Origin: Agriotes lineatus | Taxonomy: Eukaryota > Arthropoda > Insecta > Coleoptera > Elateridae | Reading direction: 5' to 3' | DNA: 64,000 nucleotides | Assembly (NCBI GenBank): GCA_940337035.1 | Contig: CALNHX010005275.1 | Location: 1-64,000 of the forward strand | Part shown: positions 11,803 to 21,800 of the stretch, in pieces | Layout of the letters: every line of letters starts with the position of its first letter | Position numbering within the stretch: position 1 is the stretch's first letter | The notes under the pieces: generated by a model | What the model was told of the DNA's origin: nothing | Seen by the model: only the letters and a program-made list of their open reading frames with translations | Database searches by the model: none | Translations under genes and position numbers: made by a program

Positions 11803-12092
11803 CTATAGCAAACGTTCAAAATGCTCCCTTCCAACCACAATACAAGCACGGCACCGTCGTACTAGCTGTTCGTAAACTTTCTGAATATTATAGTTTTAAT
11901 TTTTTTAAATTTAATTTCATTAGCAGCATCGAAAACGGTGTTGTGCAACTGTTCGCTCGTGTTAATTAACTCACGGTGAACCACCGTTGTAAACGCCTTA
12001 CACAAAACGATGTTTGCTATTTCTCTTGGAGTAAAATCGCTCATTTCGAAAAAAATCGTTTTTTTTAAATATCTGGTGTGATATACCCACAC
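11803..12092 (-). pseudogene. Mariner/IS630-type transposase C-terminal relic
   Basis: Near the stop at 11803 the minus strand reads VYEQLVRRCRACI followed by GREHFERLL, matching the end of insect Tc1/mariner-like transposases, where a (R)RC..CI block precedes a final H-E-HL motif. It is out of frame with the upstream part, which reads MSDFTPREIANI and NTVFDAANEIK. One frameshift lies near 11890. No TIRs were tied to it; the sequence upstream (12066 on) is a separate dispersed repeat. A remnant only. Confidence 0.5.
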
Positions 12093-12480
12093 AACTTTCT
12101 TTTACAGTGATCTTATAATTAGGAAAAAAATTGTTTTTTAATTTTTAAGCAATTGTCAAAAATTTTCAAAAATTACAAATCCTACAGAAACCGTACAAAA
12201 TAAAGTTAGTAGTAGTTAAAAAAAGAAATCTCTTGGAAAATTACTTATCTCACATCAATACACATTAAAAATGTAATAAAAATGTAACGTGGAGCATTAG
12301 TTCAAGAGACAAATTTTCTCTAAAATTTTAGGCGGAATTAAAATTTTTAATAATATTCCGGGTGTTCTATTTAAAAAGGAGTTAATAAAAAACAGGAAAA
12401 GACAAAAGAAACCCATTTTAGATGTATTCAACTGGAAATCACCTATCTCACATCAATACACAAAAGTTCCCTTATTTTTT
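12066..12480. repeat. Dispersed ~350-bp repeat, copy 1
   Basis: Shares with 41336-41690 the ordered blocks CTGGTGTGATA(T)(A)CCC, TTTTACAGTGATCTTATAATTAG, TTTTCAAAAATTACAAAT, CCGGGTGTTCTATTTAAAA and ACCTATCTCACAT. The copies are roughly 80% alike by eye. Family unknown; the phrase ACCTATCTCACATCAATACACA is also repeated within this copy (12246 and 12440). Confidence 0.65.
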
Positions 12481-13015
12481 ATTGTTTTGCCATATACAGT
12501 GTGTCTCACCGACTATAAGACATAGCAATATTAACATTGTAAAATTATGTAAGGATCAACTATTGCTTTGGCCGGATCGAGAATTATGATTGGTCAGAAG
12601 TGAAACAATCATTGAATTATTTTGTTGTCACAACTGTGCTTTAGTTTCTAATTGCGAGTATCTTTAAAATTTGCTGTCTCAATACAAATTTTATTAATAT
12701 TCATTGGACTGTAAAATATTCCTGTTGTTATCAAAACTGCTGTCTGTTGGTATGCATAGAATTCGTTCACTAATCTTACTTTATAATTTTTATGCGCGCG
12801 CAGTAAATTTGACACTGTCAAATTTGGTTGTTTAACTTTCCATAAATAAAGAAAAGAAATAACTTTCGCCTTATATGTTTACATTTTATTTAAAAACAGC
12901 TATTTTCAAGAATAACACCACACTTGGTGAATTTATTTGGTAAGAATTCATATTGCTATATCTTATTTTTTAATAATTGTAGCACACCTTGCTACTTTTA
13001 GGTTAAGCTGAAAAA

Positions 13016-13570
13016 ATGGTTTTCTCTGATGAAGGCAATACGTTTATCGTAGAGGCTCATTTTTGTTCTGGAGAACGTGATGAAAATTGTGTTTGGATAT
13101 ATTCATCTCCATCTTATCAACAATTTAAAAAACAGTTCCCTAACGTCGTAGTACCACGTTACGTGGAACAGGTAGTAACGGCAAATGTACAGGGACACCA
13201 CCTAATCTGTGGTCACTGAAGACATTTTGCAAGATATTTAAGATCAAATAACCACGAGTCCTAATAAATATTTTAACACATTTTTCAGCTCAAACAGGTA
13301 AATTGACATGTAAAGGTGTTCTTTAATAATTAAATTATTGTACATTAATTTTTTGTAGGCGTTTTGTACAGATCCTGCCCTGTTAAAAAGGTGTGCAAAA
13401 AATGCTGCATATTATGCACCATTAGATGATTTCCGCGACACAAGAGCTATTGTGATCGCAGTAAATACCATCACACCAAGAATATTGGCCAATGTGTTTA
13501 ACGATAAAACGTAGGGTTAACATGTATTTAGAACATGATCGAAGGCATTTTGAAGAATTTCTGTCAAAAA
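13016..13570 (+). pseudogene. Internally deleted mariner-like transposase (N and C ends only)
   Basis: ATG at 13016 starts MVFSDEGNTFIVE followed by QQFKKQFPNVVV, the shape of the N-terminal helix-turn-helix (DUF4817-type) of insect mariner-like transposases. After a stop at 13217 and a gap, 13362-13560 reads DFRDTRAIV, ITPRILANVFND and, one frame away, RRHFEEFL, the shape of the C-terminal end of the same proteins. The catalytic core between them is missing. It lies in the opposite orientation to the larger transposase of the surrounding element, so it is probably a nested mini-element. Confidence 0.55.
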
Positions 13571-13911
13571 TAATTATGTAAATGCTGAAATTATTAGTTT
13601 ACTAACAAATTTACATGTTTTTTTAAATTATACTTGAATACGTACGCCATTGTAATTAAGCAGGGTGCCTGACATGTAGTAAACGGACACATAAGAGAGG
13701 TTAAGTATTTATGTATAACTGTAAACAATGTATTTTATAATAAAAAGATTTGTCTTGTATTCTGTGGTTTCGTTCAAGAAAAATTTGTTAATGTAATGTC
13801 AGACAAACAATGTTATATGGGTATATCCAAAAACTGTTTTTTTTAAAATAAAATAATGGAAAGAAAATACAAATATGTTTTGCGAATTTTATAACAGAAA
13901 ACAGAGATTAA

Positions 13912-14990
13912 CTAATTAATTAAATGCTCAAATGTGTTTCCATTCACTACTAAACGGTGACTTAGTCTGTCGTAAAAGTTGCGACGTACATTATTTAACA
14001 TTTGAGGTGCTATATTAAAACATGCTTCTGTAATAGAGTCTTTAAGGGAATCTAAATTTGCATGTCGTTGGGAGCTATACATTTTTGATTTTAGGTGGCC
14101 CCATAAATAAAAGTCATTAGACGATAAATCTGGTGATCTCGGAGGCCATCCAACAGGACTACCACGACCAATCCACCTATTTGGGAATATTTCATTTAAA
14201 TGGTTCTGAACGTCTCGAGAATAGTGGGCTCCATCGTGCTGGTACCACACGGTGTTAATGTCAGCTACTGCCGTAACACTAAGGACTACCTGGTTTCGCA
14301 ACATATTCAGATAAACTGCGCTATTAAGCCTATTCTCTATAAAGTATAGTCAAATTAAATTATCTCCTAACATTCCAACCCATGCGTTAACAGTTTGTCG
14401 ATACTGTGAATGAGTGTGAGCCTTCACATGGGGATTCTCTTGGTTCCAGTAACGATAATTTTGATGATTTGGCTCTCACTTGAAGTAAGTGCGCACTCGT
14501 CGATGAAGCAAATGTTTTTTAAGAAATTGTTATCGGCATTACACTTATCCAACATTAATTCACAAAAGTCACTGCGTTTTTCATTGTCTCCTGCTAATAG
14601 TTCTTGCTGCATTGAATATTTCTAAGCAACATATTTGTGCTTTTTTAGGGTGCGATGAACGTAGGAACAAGATACTCCAAGCTCACCTGCTATTTGTCGC
14701 ACGCTTATGTTAGGATTGCCTTTGACAGCCCCCAAAATATCTATTTCGTTATTCAGATTTAGATTTTTACTATTTTCATCTTTCCTTTTCTTTTGCAAAA
14801 ATTATTGACACATCCAGTTTCTCGGAATCATTTTACAATTCGCCCTACTGTGTCCTTGGAAGAAATTGGCCGATCGTTATAGTACACACTAAAAGATCTG
14901 AAGTTCTTCTCAATCTGTTACGGGCTAAATTCCAAGAAACTATTTGGATTTTTTCGTCTGTAGTGTAAACATTCATTGTAGGTAAATGTA
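13912..14990 (-). pseudogene. Mariner/IS630-like transposase, frameshifted
   Basis: Read on the minus strand, the frame starts near 14974 (MNVYTTDEKIQIV), passes a helix-turn-helix with VRQIAGELGVS and VHRTLKKH (about 14650-14720), a CELMLDKCNADNNFL segment and FIDECAL, which carries the first catalytic Asp, then WYQHDGAHYSRDVQNHL with the second Asp and IGRGSP...SPDLSSNDFYLWG with the third acidic position. The last open piece, 13912-14304, is 130 residues and ends EHLIN. At least three frame breaks or stops (near 14640, 14420-14330 and in the first 150 bases) make it a pseudogene. This enzyme class cuts and pastes DNA at TA, which agrees with the TA flanks of the element at 12497-15221. Confidence 0.88.
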
Positions 14991-15239
14991 TCACTTATTT
15001 TAAATGATCAACTACATGAATAACTTTAAAATTGTTTGATTTTATTATTCTCAACAAATTTGCTTAAATAGCTCAAATAACTTTGATTAAGTATTTGACA
15101 GAACTAATATTTTCTGTTGTTTTGCTTAATTAAACGCATCTATAGATTATAGCCCTAGTTGATCTTTATATACTTTTCCAATGCTAATTTTGCTATGTCT
15201 CATAGTCGGTGAGACACACTGTATGTAGGTAACCAATTA

Positions 15240-15525
15240 TACATCAAACTTCAATTTTAAAAGTTTTAATTTAAAAGAAATAGCATACGAGTATCCCCTA
15301 TGTATACTTTTAAAAAGAACGCATGGTATATGGAGTTTCAACGCCATACCTCTTTTCGTTTTTGAGATATTCTGTTCATAGACACAAACAGACAGACCAA
15401 TGAACAAAAACATGTTTTTTGGGTTCAGGGGACTCTTAAACGTGAAGATCTGTTAAAGACTCAATTTCGAATTTTTGGGGTAAGTCCAATACTTACTTTA
15501 TCGTAACAGGAAGTCAAAATACAAC
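15240..15525 (+). repeat. Dispersed AGGAAGT repeat, copy 2
   Basis: ATACCTCTTTTCGTTTTTGAG, ACAGACAGACCAATGAAC, GTTTTTTGGGTTCAGGGGAC and CGTGAAGATCTG are shared in order with 41740-41975 and, inverted, with 31525-31740. Confidence 0.7.
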
Positions 15526-15639
15526 AAACAAATTAATAATGGCTACTTATGACAACAGATGTGTAGATATTGTTTCAAAGTTAAAATTAACTATGAAAAT
15601 CAGACTACTTGATTTTCCAACTATATAAAAATAATTTTT

Positions 15640-15735
15640 TCATCAACCTTTTGTATCTTTCTAAGGGAGCATTTTCATATTAAGTTGTATGAGGTTAATT
15701 GCTTTGTTTTGGCCTAAATAAGTTTTACTCAACTT
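15640..15735 (+). repeat. Dispersed repeat shared with 24668
   Basis: TTGTATCTTTCTAAGGGAGCATTTT through GTTTTGGCCTAAATAAG matches two separated pieces at 24668-24725 and 25286-25330, where a hairpin element has inserted in the middle. Confidence 0.6.
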
Positions 15736-16152
15736 ATTTCCAACCATTGTCTAGTGACAGGATTTCTTTGTTTTTATCACTGTCCTCTTAAATCAAGTCA
15801 TCTGGGAAATAAGTCAAACAAACGCTAATTTGTTATGACAGAAGGTGTTTCAAGCTTCAATTACAGTTGTTTTCTAAGTGTGGTAATAATGGGTTCTTCT
15901 GTACTTGAATATGCAGAAATGCATTTTGTGTATGGCTATGGAGCGGAGCGTATGGCAGCGGAAATGCTCTTACAGCTGTGGTAGAATATCGGAGAAGGCT
16001 CCATCATTATTACACTTAAACAACAATAATTCAATCTAGAAACACCTTCTGTCATTAGCATTTGTTTAACTTGTTTCCTAGATGGCTTAATTTAACAGAA
16101 CAATAATAAAAACAAAGAAATCCTCTGTAACTAGATAACGGTTGGAAATACG
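15735..16152 (+). mobile_element. Inverted-repeat mini-element with transposase N-terminal relic
   Basis: Arms of about 150 bp (15735-15885 and 16000-16152) are inverse copies, sharing TATTTCCAACC, GATTTCTTTGTTTTTAT and GACAGAAGGTGTTTC. In the loop, an ATG at 15889 gives MGSSVLEYAEMHFVYGY; one frame on, GNALTAVVEYRRRLHHYY follows. This is the N-terminal shape of insect DUF4817-type mariner-like transposases, with one frameshift near 15950. The rest of the protein is absent. Confidence 0.7.
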
Positions 16153-16730
16153 ACATGGGTTTATTAACATCTTTGCTTCATGTAGCTTCATTGGACACTA
16201 CCGTTTGAATCACCCTGTATATAACAATGAACATTTATATGTACGCATCCTGAACGTGTGTATATTGTTATTACGGTTTTCAATTAAGGAAGCAAAATAC
16301 GGTCCTTTTATAATAGTTACATCCTTTCAATCTATTTTTAGGCATGTATACATGAGCTTTTCCTGGTCTCTTTTGTTAGCTTGTAGTGATCAAGGCTCCA
16401 ATTTCCTTCAAACAATTAAAGAGTAATGAAGTAATTTACGCCTACAATTCAGGTTTCAGTTTATGCGATAACGGTTAAAAAAATAAATACCGCTTAAAGA
16501 GTGTTAGGAAATTCGTCTGGAAAATGTCTGATTAAATTTTAACTCTTTTGAAGTTTTTCTAGTGTAAATGTAGCATTTCATAAAACATTAAAATTGCAAA
16601 TTGCTTACCTGTTGTAACTTTCCAGGATTCTAACTGTCTAGTTTTTGTGAATTTTAGTTCATTGCTTGGTAACGATTTACTACTACACAATTATCATTTT
16701 TAACGCTTCACTTAGATTATTTGGCAAATG
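16142..16730. other. Non-coding stretch, nothing recognised
   Basis: The 94-residue ORF at 16142-16426 begins in the inverted repeat next door and has no known domain. Nothing else is recognised before the LINE block at 16735. Confidence 0.4.
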
Positions 16731-16734
16731 GTGA

Positions 16735-17345
16735 CGATTTCTTGATTCTGAACATAGACAACATTTTAAGATGATGTGTGCTAGTGTACCTCTATATTAA
16801 TGACTTGATAAGTAATTAATATACAAGTACACTAATGTGTGCTACTGTGAGCTAAACATTGCACGTTTCACATATTGGAGCGTTTTCTTGATTTAACAAA
16901 TAACTGTGAGTGAGATTGGTGTGACCAATTTTTATTCTATTCAGTAAAATACTGGATTTTCGATTTAGGGATGTTTCAGGGATCCAATTTATTAAGTCAT
17001 CTTTAATATTACGGAGTGTATTGTTCTGTAAATTCTCCCACTGTTGATGTTGATGAAATTTCTTCTAAACAGCAGCTTTTACAAAGTGTTTTGGCATTAT
17101 AAATTGTAATACTGTTGAATTGTGTTATATAATCGAATACAGCTTCTTTGACCAATAAGTCCACTCGTTCATTTTCGAAAATACCTATACGTCCCGGTAT
17201 CCAAATGGATTTGGGCGAATTTAATATTTCCTGGTGGCACTCTTGGATTTCCATAGCCAAAGGATTACTGGAAAAATGTTCCTTAACTAATTGAATAGCA
17301 CTGTATGAATCACATATGATCAGGAATTTAGTGAATTCAGATACC
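16735..17345 (-). pseudogene. I/R1-like LINE, block C: second half of RNase H and C-terminal knuckle
   Basis: On the minus strand 17345-17010 reads KFLIICDSYSAIQLVKEHF, then SIWIPGRIGIFENERVDLL, the second catalytic Asp region and the WVPGHxGIxGNExAD-type motif of LINE RNase H. It continues to NQENAPICETCNV, the start of the Cys-rich tail usual in these elements. Stops and a small insertion (16782-16834) break it. The first half of RNase H lies 3 kb away at 20410-20590, separated by a foldback element. Confidence 0.78.
16782..16834. mobile_element. 53-bp palindromic micro-MITE with 8-bp target duplication
   Basis: ATGTGTGC at 16774-16781 is repeated exactly at 16835-16842. Between them lie 53 bases starting TAGTGTACCTCTATATTAAT whose end is the near-perfect inverse (ATTAATATACAAGTACACTA). 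It interrupts the LINE tail; removing it and one ATGTGTGC restores the LINE reading. An 8-bp duplication suggests mobilisation by a hAT-type transposase. Confidence 0.75.
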
Positions 17346-17487
17346 TCTGTGAAGTTAGCACCACAACTTCAAAAAATTTTATTATTTTCATGAGTTCAGG
17401 TTGCACCCCAAAGAGTTCTCGAGTTCTTTGCTATTTTTAAAAATAGTTCTATGTATTTAAGAGAAAAAAAATCTGAATCGAAAATTT

Positions 17488-20025
17488 GGGCTGCTAACTT
17501 CACTTTTTCCTCGGACAAATACCACTATAACTCTTTTTCAGTTATACTTATTGAAAAATGTCGTAACACTTTTCGATAGAACAAAAAAAAAGATTTTCAA
17601 AAAAAAATTCTTTATAAACCGGAAAAAATATATTTTTAATTTTTTTTAAGTTCCCTTAGTTCTAATGCGAGTTATAGTAACACCCTGAAGAGTTCTATCG
17701 ATAACTCTAATATCATTTTTTGATAGGACTCGAAGTAAAAAAGTTACGCGTATTTTTGTGTTAGTATTTAAAAAAACGTCCTGAAAGCAATCTTTTTAAA
17801 GTTCCGGTGGTTCTAATGAGAGTTCTAGTAGCATCCTGGCGAGTTCTATCGTTAACTTTAATAACATTTTATGATAGTACTCGAAGTAAAAAAAGTTGCG
17901 CCCGTTTTGTGTTAGTATTTTTTCCCGCTGCTGATCATGTAAGTTAGTGATACAGCCTTAGTAACAAAACGTGTAAGTCGGTGATTATATTTGTTTGCTG
18001 CTTTTTCTTGACAAGGGAACTTAATATTATTATTAAGTTCCTAGGATAATAAAATTAGCAAAGCAAGATGCAGATTTAGACGTTTTGTTTATAAATTGCA
18101 AGTGTTTATGTGACATGTGACACTCACAGGTAACAAGACTCACGAAAACTAATCCTGGTGACAGGTGACAGACCAAACGATTTTTTAAAGAATCTAGGAA
18201 AATTTCGATAAGCAGCGGGAAAACTATAATAAGATAACTCCGAATGTATCGCCTATTAACATTTTCGGCAAGCAACAAGCAGCGACTTCGTCTTGGCTTG
18301 TACTTGCCTACCTCAAATGTTAATAGGGCGTTACATTCCTTGTTACTTAAATAGCTATTACAAAACGACGAAGTCCTGAAAGCAATTTTTAAAAGTTCCG
18401 ATAGTTCTAATGGAAGTTACTAAATTTAATTGTAGCGCCCCGACGAGTTGTATCGATAACTCTAATAAGATTTTTCGATGGGACTCGAAGTAAAAAAGAT
18501 ACGCCCATTTTTGTGTTTGTACTCTTGCAAAACGACAAAGTGCTGGAAGCAATTTAGCTATACAATCTATTTGAGCCTTTACAAGAAGGAAAATAAGAAA
18601 CTTAAGTGGGATAATAATTGTATCGGATTTTAAAGGTTCTTATCTTAGTTCCTCATTCATAGGTTCGCTAACTACATGTCAAGTTATTTTCCACAGTGAT
18701 GATTGTTCAGTCTCATTTTACAGTGATCTCAGTTCGAAACCTTTATAATCTTCGTTCGAAAGTGTCGTTTTTATAAAGCTTTTAAAGTTTGTGTAAAAAT
18801 TTGGAGCATTTCTGTGTATAATACAGAAACTGTTAGATAACAGGTAACATATATATTTTCATAAATACGTTAGTGATACTTTATAATTATAATAATTAGT
18901 TTCTTCTATATTGTCGATGGCGTGGTAGAAATATTTTATTAAATCTATTTTGTCGTTTGTCCGTTCATCGGAAGAATAAAGTGATGTAGAAGGGGGGGGG
19001 GGGAGAAGTTCGACATAACGGAGTCACCCAAAAAGGCGATTTCTTGTAATAATTTTTTATGACAATTTACTTTCATTATACAGTTTTAATATACGACCCA
19101 ACTCACTCGCGAGCTTATTTTCGTCGACTTTTTAACTTCGAGTCCTATCAAAAATTTTATTAGAGTTATCAATAGAACTCGCCGGGGTGCTACTAGAAGT
19201 CCCATTAGAACTTCCGGAACTTTTAAAAAATTGGTTTTAGGACTTCGTCGTTTTGTAAAAGTACTGACATAAAAATGGACATAACTTTTTTACTTCGGGT
19301 CCTATCAAAAAATATTATTAAATCTAACGTTAGAACTCGCCGGGGTGCTACTAGGACTCCTATTAGAACTACCGGAACTTTTAGAAACTTGCTTTTAGAA
19401 CTTCGTCGTTTTGTAAAAGTACTAACATAAAAATGGGCATAACTTTTTTACTTCGGGTCCTATCAAAAAATGTTTAAAGTTAACGTTAGAACTCGCCGGG
19501 GTGCTACTAGAACTCCCATTAGAACTACCGGAACTTTTAGAAACTTGCTTTTAGAACTTCGTCGTTTTCGAAAAGTACTAACATAAAATGGGCGTAACTT
19601 TTTTACTTCGGGTCCTATTAAAAAATGTTATGAAAGTTAAAGATAGAACTCGTCGGGGTGCTACTAGAACTTCCATTCGAACTACCGGAACTTTTAAAAA
19701 ATTGCTTTCAGGACTTCGTCGTTTTGTAAAAATACTAACACAAAAATACGCGTAACTTTTTTACTTTGAGTCCTATCAAAAAATGTTATTAGAGTTATCA
19801 ATAGAACACGTCAAGGTGCTACTATAACTCGAATTAGATTTACCGGAACTTTAAATTTTTTTTCCGGTTTATAAATTTTTTTCTTTCGAAAATCTTTTTT
19901 TTTTGTTAGATTTCTAGTAGCACCCCGGCGAGTTCTATCACAAAGTGCTATGACATTTTTCAATAAGTTTGACTGAAAAAGAGTTATAGTGGTATTTGTC
20001 CGATGAAAAAGTGAAGTTAGCACCC
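17488..20025. mobile_element. Foldback element with TIRs of ~157-bp tandem repeats
   Basis: The left end (CTGCTAACTTCACTTTTTCC at 17491, followed by CGGACAAATACCACTATAAC) is the inverse of the right end (GTTATAGTGGTATTTGTCCG ... GAAGTTAGCACCCC, to 20025). Inside the right arm five ~157-bp units start at about 19135, 19292, 19450, 19605 and 19763, each with ACTTCG(G)GTCCTATCAAAA, CGCCGGGGTGCTACTAGAA, CCGGAACTTTTA and ACTTCGTCGTTTTG. Inverted copies fill the left arm (17650-17925 and 18360-18560). About 430 bp of other sequence splits the left arm at 17928-18355. No transposase frame. Structure resembles Drosophila FB/Galileo foldback elements. Confidence 0.78.
18992..19003 (+). repeat. G12 homopolymer run
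   Basis: Twelve consecutive G between GTAGAA and AGAAG, in the central part of the foldback element and in otherwise AT-rich DNA. Confidence 0.9.
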
Positions 20026-20029
20026 CAAA

Positions 20030-20290
20030 ACGGTGGCGGTCAAATGCCCCCCCCCCCCCCCGTGATGAATGCACTCTTCTAAACGACGAATGAAATACCT
20101 CATCACACGTTGGTTCAATTTTTTCTCGAATAGATCTTTTGGGTTCCTCCAGATTTCTTGGCTTCCTTGTAAATGCTCGGCTCTGCAAGTAGCCCCGAAG
20201 AATCAAATTTTATTAAAATGTTCTACACAATAACCACACAATAATCGTTGTTGCAAACTCTAACGATCCATTTTGCAAACTGTCATGCAT
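20030..20290 (-). pseudogene. Internally deleted mariner-like transposase relic
   Basis: The minus strand starts KMDR then, after a stop, SLQQRLLCGYCVEHFNK, similar to the first residues of insect mariner-like transposases. It then jumps to NPKDLFEKKLNQ, MRYFIRRLEECIHH and, after a run of 15 C (20047-20061), HLTATVLGC, which looks like a transposase C terminus. The catalytic core is absent. The homopolymer has probably expanded from a short GGG stretch of the original. It sits between the foldback element and LINE block B. Confidence 0.45.
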
Positions 20291-20399
20291 TGAAACAAAA
20301 CTTCAAAGCCTCCTATTTATGAAGAAATTATCATTAATTCTATAAATGAAGTGTATGGGTTTTTATTACTTATTGAAACTGGCCAATGCTTTTTGACGC

Positions 20400-21560
20400 C
20401 TACTCTATTTTATCGCGTCCAGGATGCCGTATAATTCACCGGTAAAAATGCTGGACCCACCGTTAAGTTTAAATTTGTAATAACCACTGTTCGTTAGTAT
20501 GGCAGCCCGTACTCCGTCTTCTGATTTTGAAGCATCAGTATAAATTTTAATAGACTCTGGGTAATTATCAAGAATTTCATATAATTTTACTTTGTAAATT
20601 ACTGGAAGGTAATACTTTTAGGGTATGTGTGTAGGGAAAGGTTTGTGAAGATTGGATATAGGCACCAAAGAGGAGATATAGATTTGGGCTGGAGTATTTG
20701 ATCAAAAAAGAAGAGGCTCAGATTTTGAATAATTTTATTAAGGCGGTGATAGAGAGGCACAGAGTATGTTTTTATCAAATAATGGGCCAAATCGACTGGA
20801 AAAAATATATCCATTAACAGGGTTTGAAGAATTGCTTGTTACTGTCATCGAGTAACAGAGAGACTGTTAGGTTCTTCTGAGATTTAAGGGTAGTACACAT
20901 ATTAGGTTTTGTAAACTAATTATGTGGCTGGTGCAGTCGGATCCAGTGGTAAGATGAAGGGCAGATGCTTGAATCGAGTTGAGAAAATTTAATGTTAGAT
21001 TTACTTGCTGATAAATAAGCTAAAGATCCATATTCTATTTTAGAACGGACAAGTGCTCTGTATGTTAGCATTATATGTTCCCCAATTCCGATTAGCGACA
21101 ATTTTTAAAATATTAATTAGTCGAGAACAATATGATTTAACAGAAATATTATGCTGTTTCCACGTTAGTTTTTTATCGAATGTCACACCGAGGATTTTCA
21201 TAGAATTTTCAAAAATTATTGGTTGATCTTCCAATTTTAATGTTGGAATGCCCAGACAAACGAGTCCAATTAGTAAGTTGATTACTTGAATACTCTAGAT
21301 ATTTTTTCCTTTGCAGTATAGAATAACATCATATGCATTTAAAATTGCTTTACTAGGGTAAGCCACAGATTTGCCAATATCGTTTATTGCTTTCAGAAAT
21401 AACGCAACACTTAAAACGGAACCCTGAAGAACGCCATTTTCCAAACTGGTTTCGCTAGGTAATATGCCATTAACTCGGACTGGAAATAGTAGTTTTTTTA
21501 GTAAGCCATTTACAGACATTTTTACAGGGTAAATTGGTAATGACGACAACGCGCCAGTTT
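20400..21560 (-). pseudogene. I/R1-like LINE, block B: RT catalytic part to first half of RNase H
   Basis: From 21549 downwards the minus strand reads VRVNGILPSETSLENG, VLQGSVLSVALFL and a degenerate catalytic box (AYDVILYCKG, where YADD would be expected), then the thumb (MKILGVTFDKKLTWKQH), ALVRSKIEYGSLAY, and at 20590-20410 IKIYTDASKSEDG and GELYGILDAIK, the first Asp and the Glu of RNase H. Frameshifts separate these pieces (near 21290, 21100, 20900 and 20600). YADD reading AYDV shows the RT is dead. Upstream it is cut from block A by about 2.1 kb of foreign sequence, downstream from block C by the foldback element. Confidence 0.85.
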
Positions 21561-21800
21561 GTTACGGCATAAAATCCGGGCCGACAGTTTTTTACCGTCT
21601 AAATAGATATTTTAACAACAAAGAAAAAACAATGGCACCGTATTGTGATGCCAGCTTGTTACATTACAAACTGACTTTACGACGTAAACAATGCTAAAAG
21701 ACTAGCGCGTAAACTAACTCAAATTCGGGAAGGAATTACATAGAATCCCTGCCCCAACCTGTAACAAATGAGATGCCGGCATAGCTTCAGTGGGGCTAGG
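21561..21800. other. Left part of insertion inside the LINE, unidentified
   Basis: Between the end of LINE block B and the RTE-like fragment. Somewhat less AT-rich than the surroundings, no ORF and no recognised repeat. Confidence 0.4.

Larger units (their letters stand above)
12497..15221 (-). mobile_element. Tc1/mariner-type transposon, TIR CAGTGTGTCTCACCGACTAT
   Basis: The left terminus at 12497 reads CAGTGTGTCTCACCGACTAT and is found inverted at the right terminus ending at 15221, with about 45 bp of similarity (through AGACATAGCAA). TA lies immediately outside both ends. It contains a broken minus-strand transposase whose N terminus lies about 230 bp from the right TIR, and a second, plus-strand, internally deleted transposase relic. 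About 2.7 kb, inactive. Confidence 0.85.
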
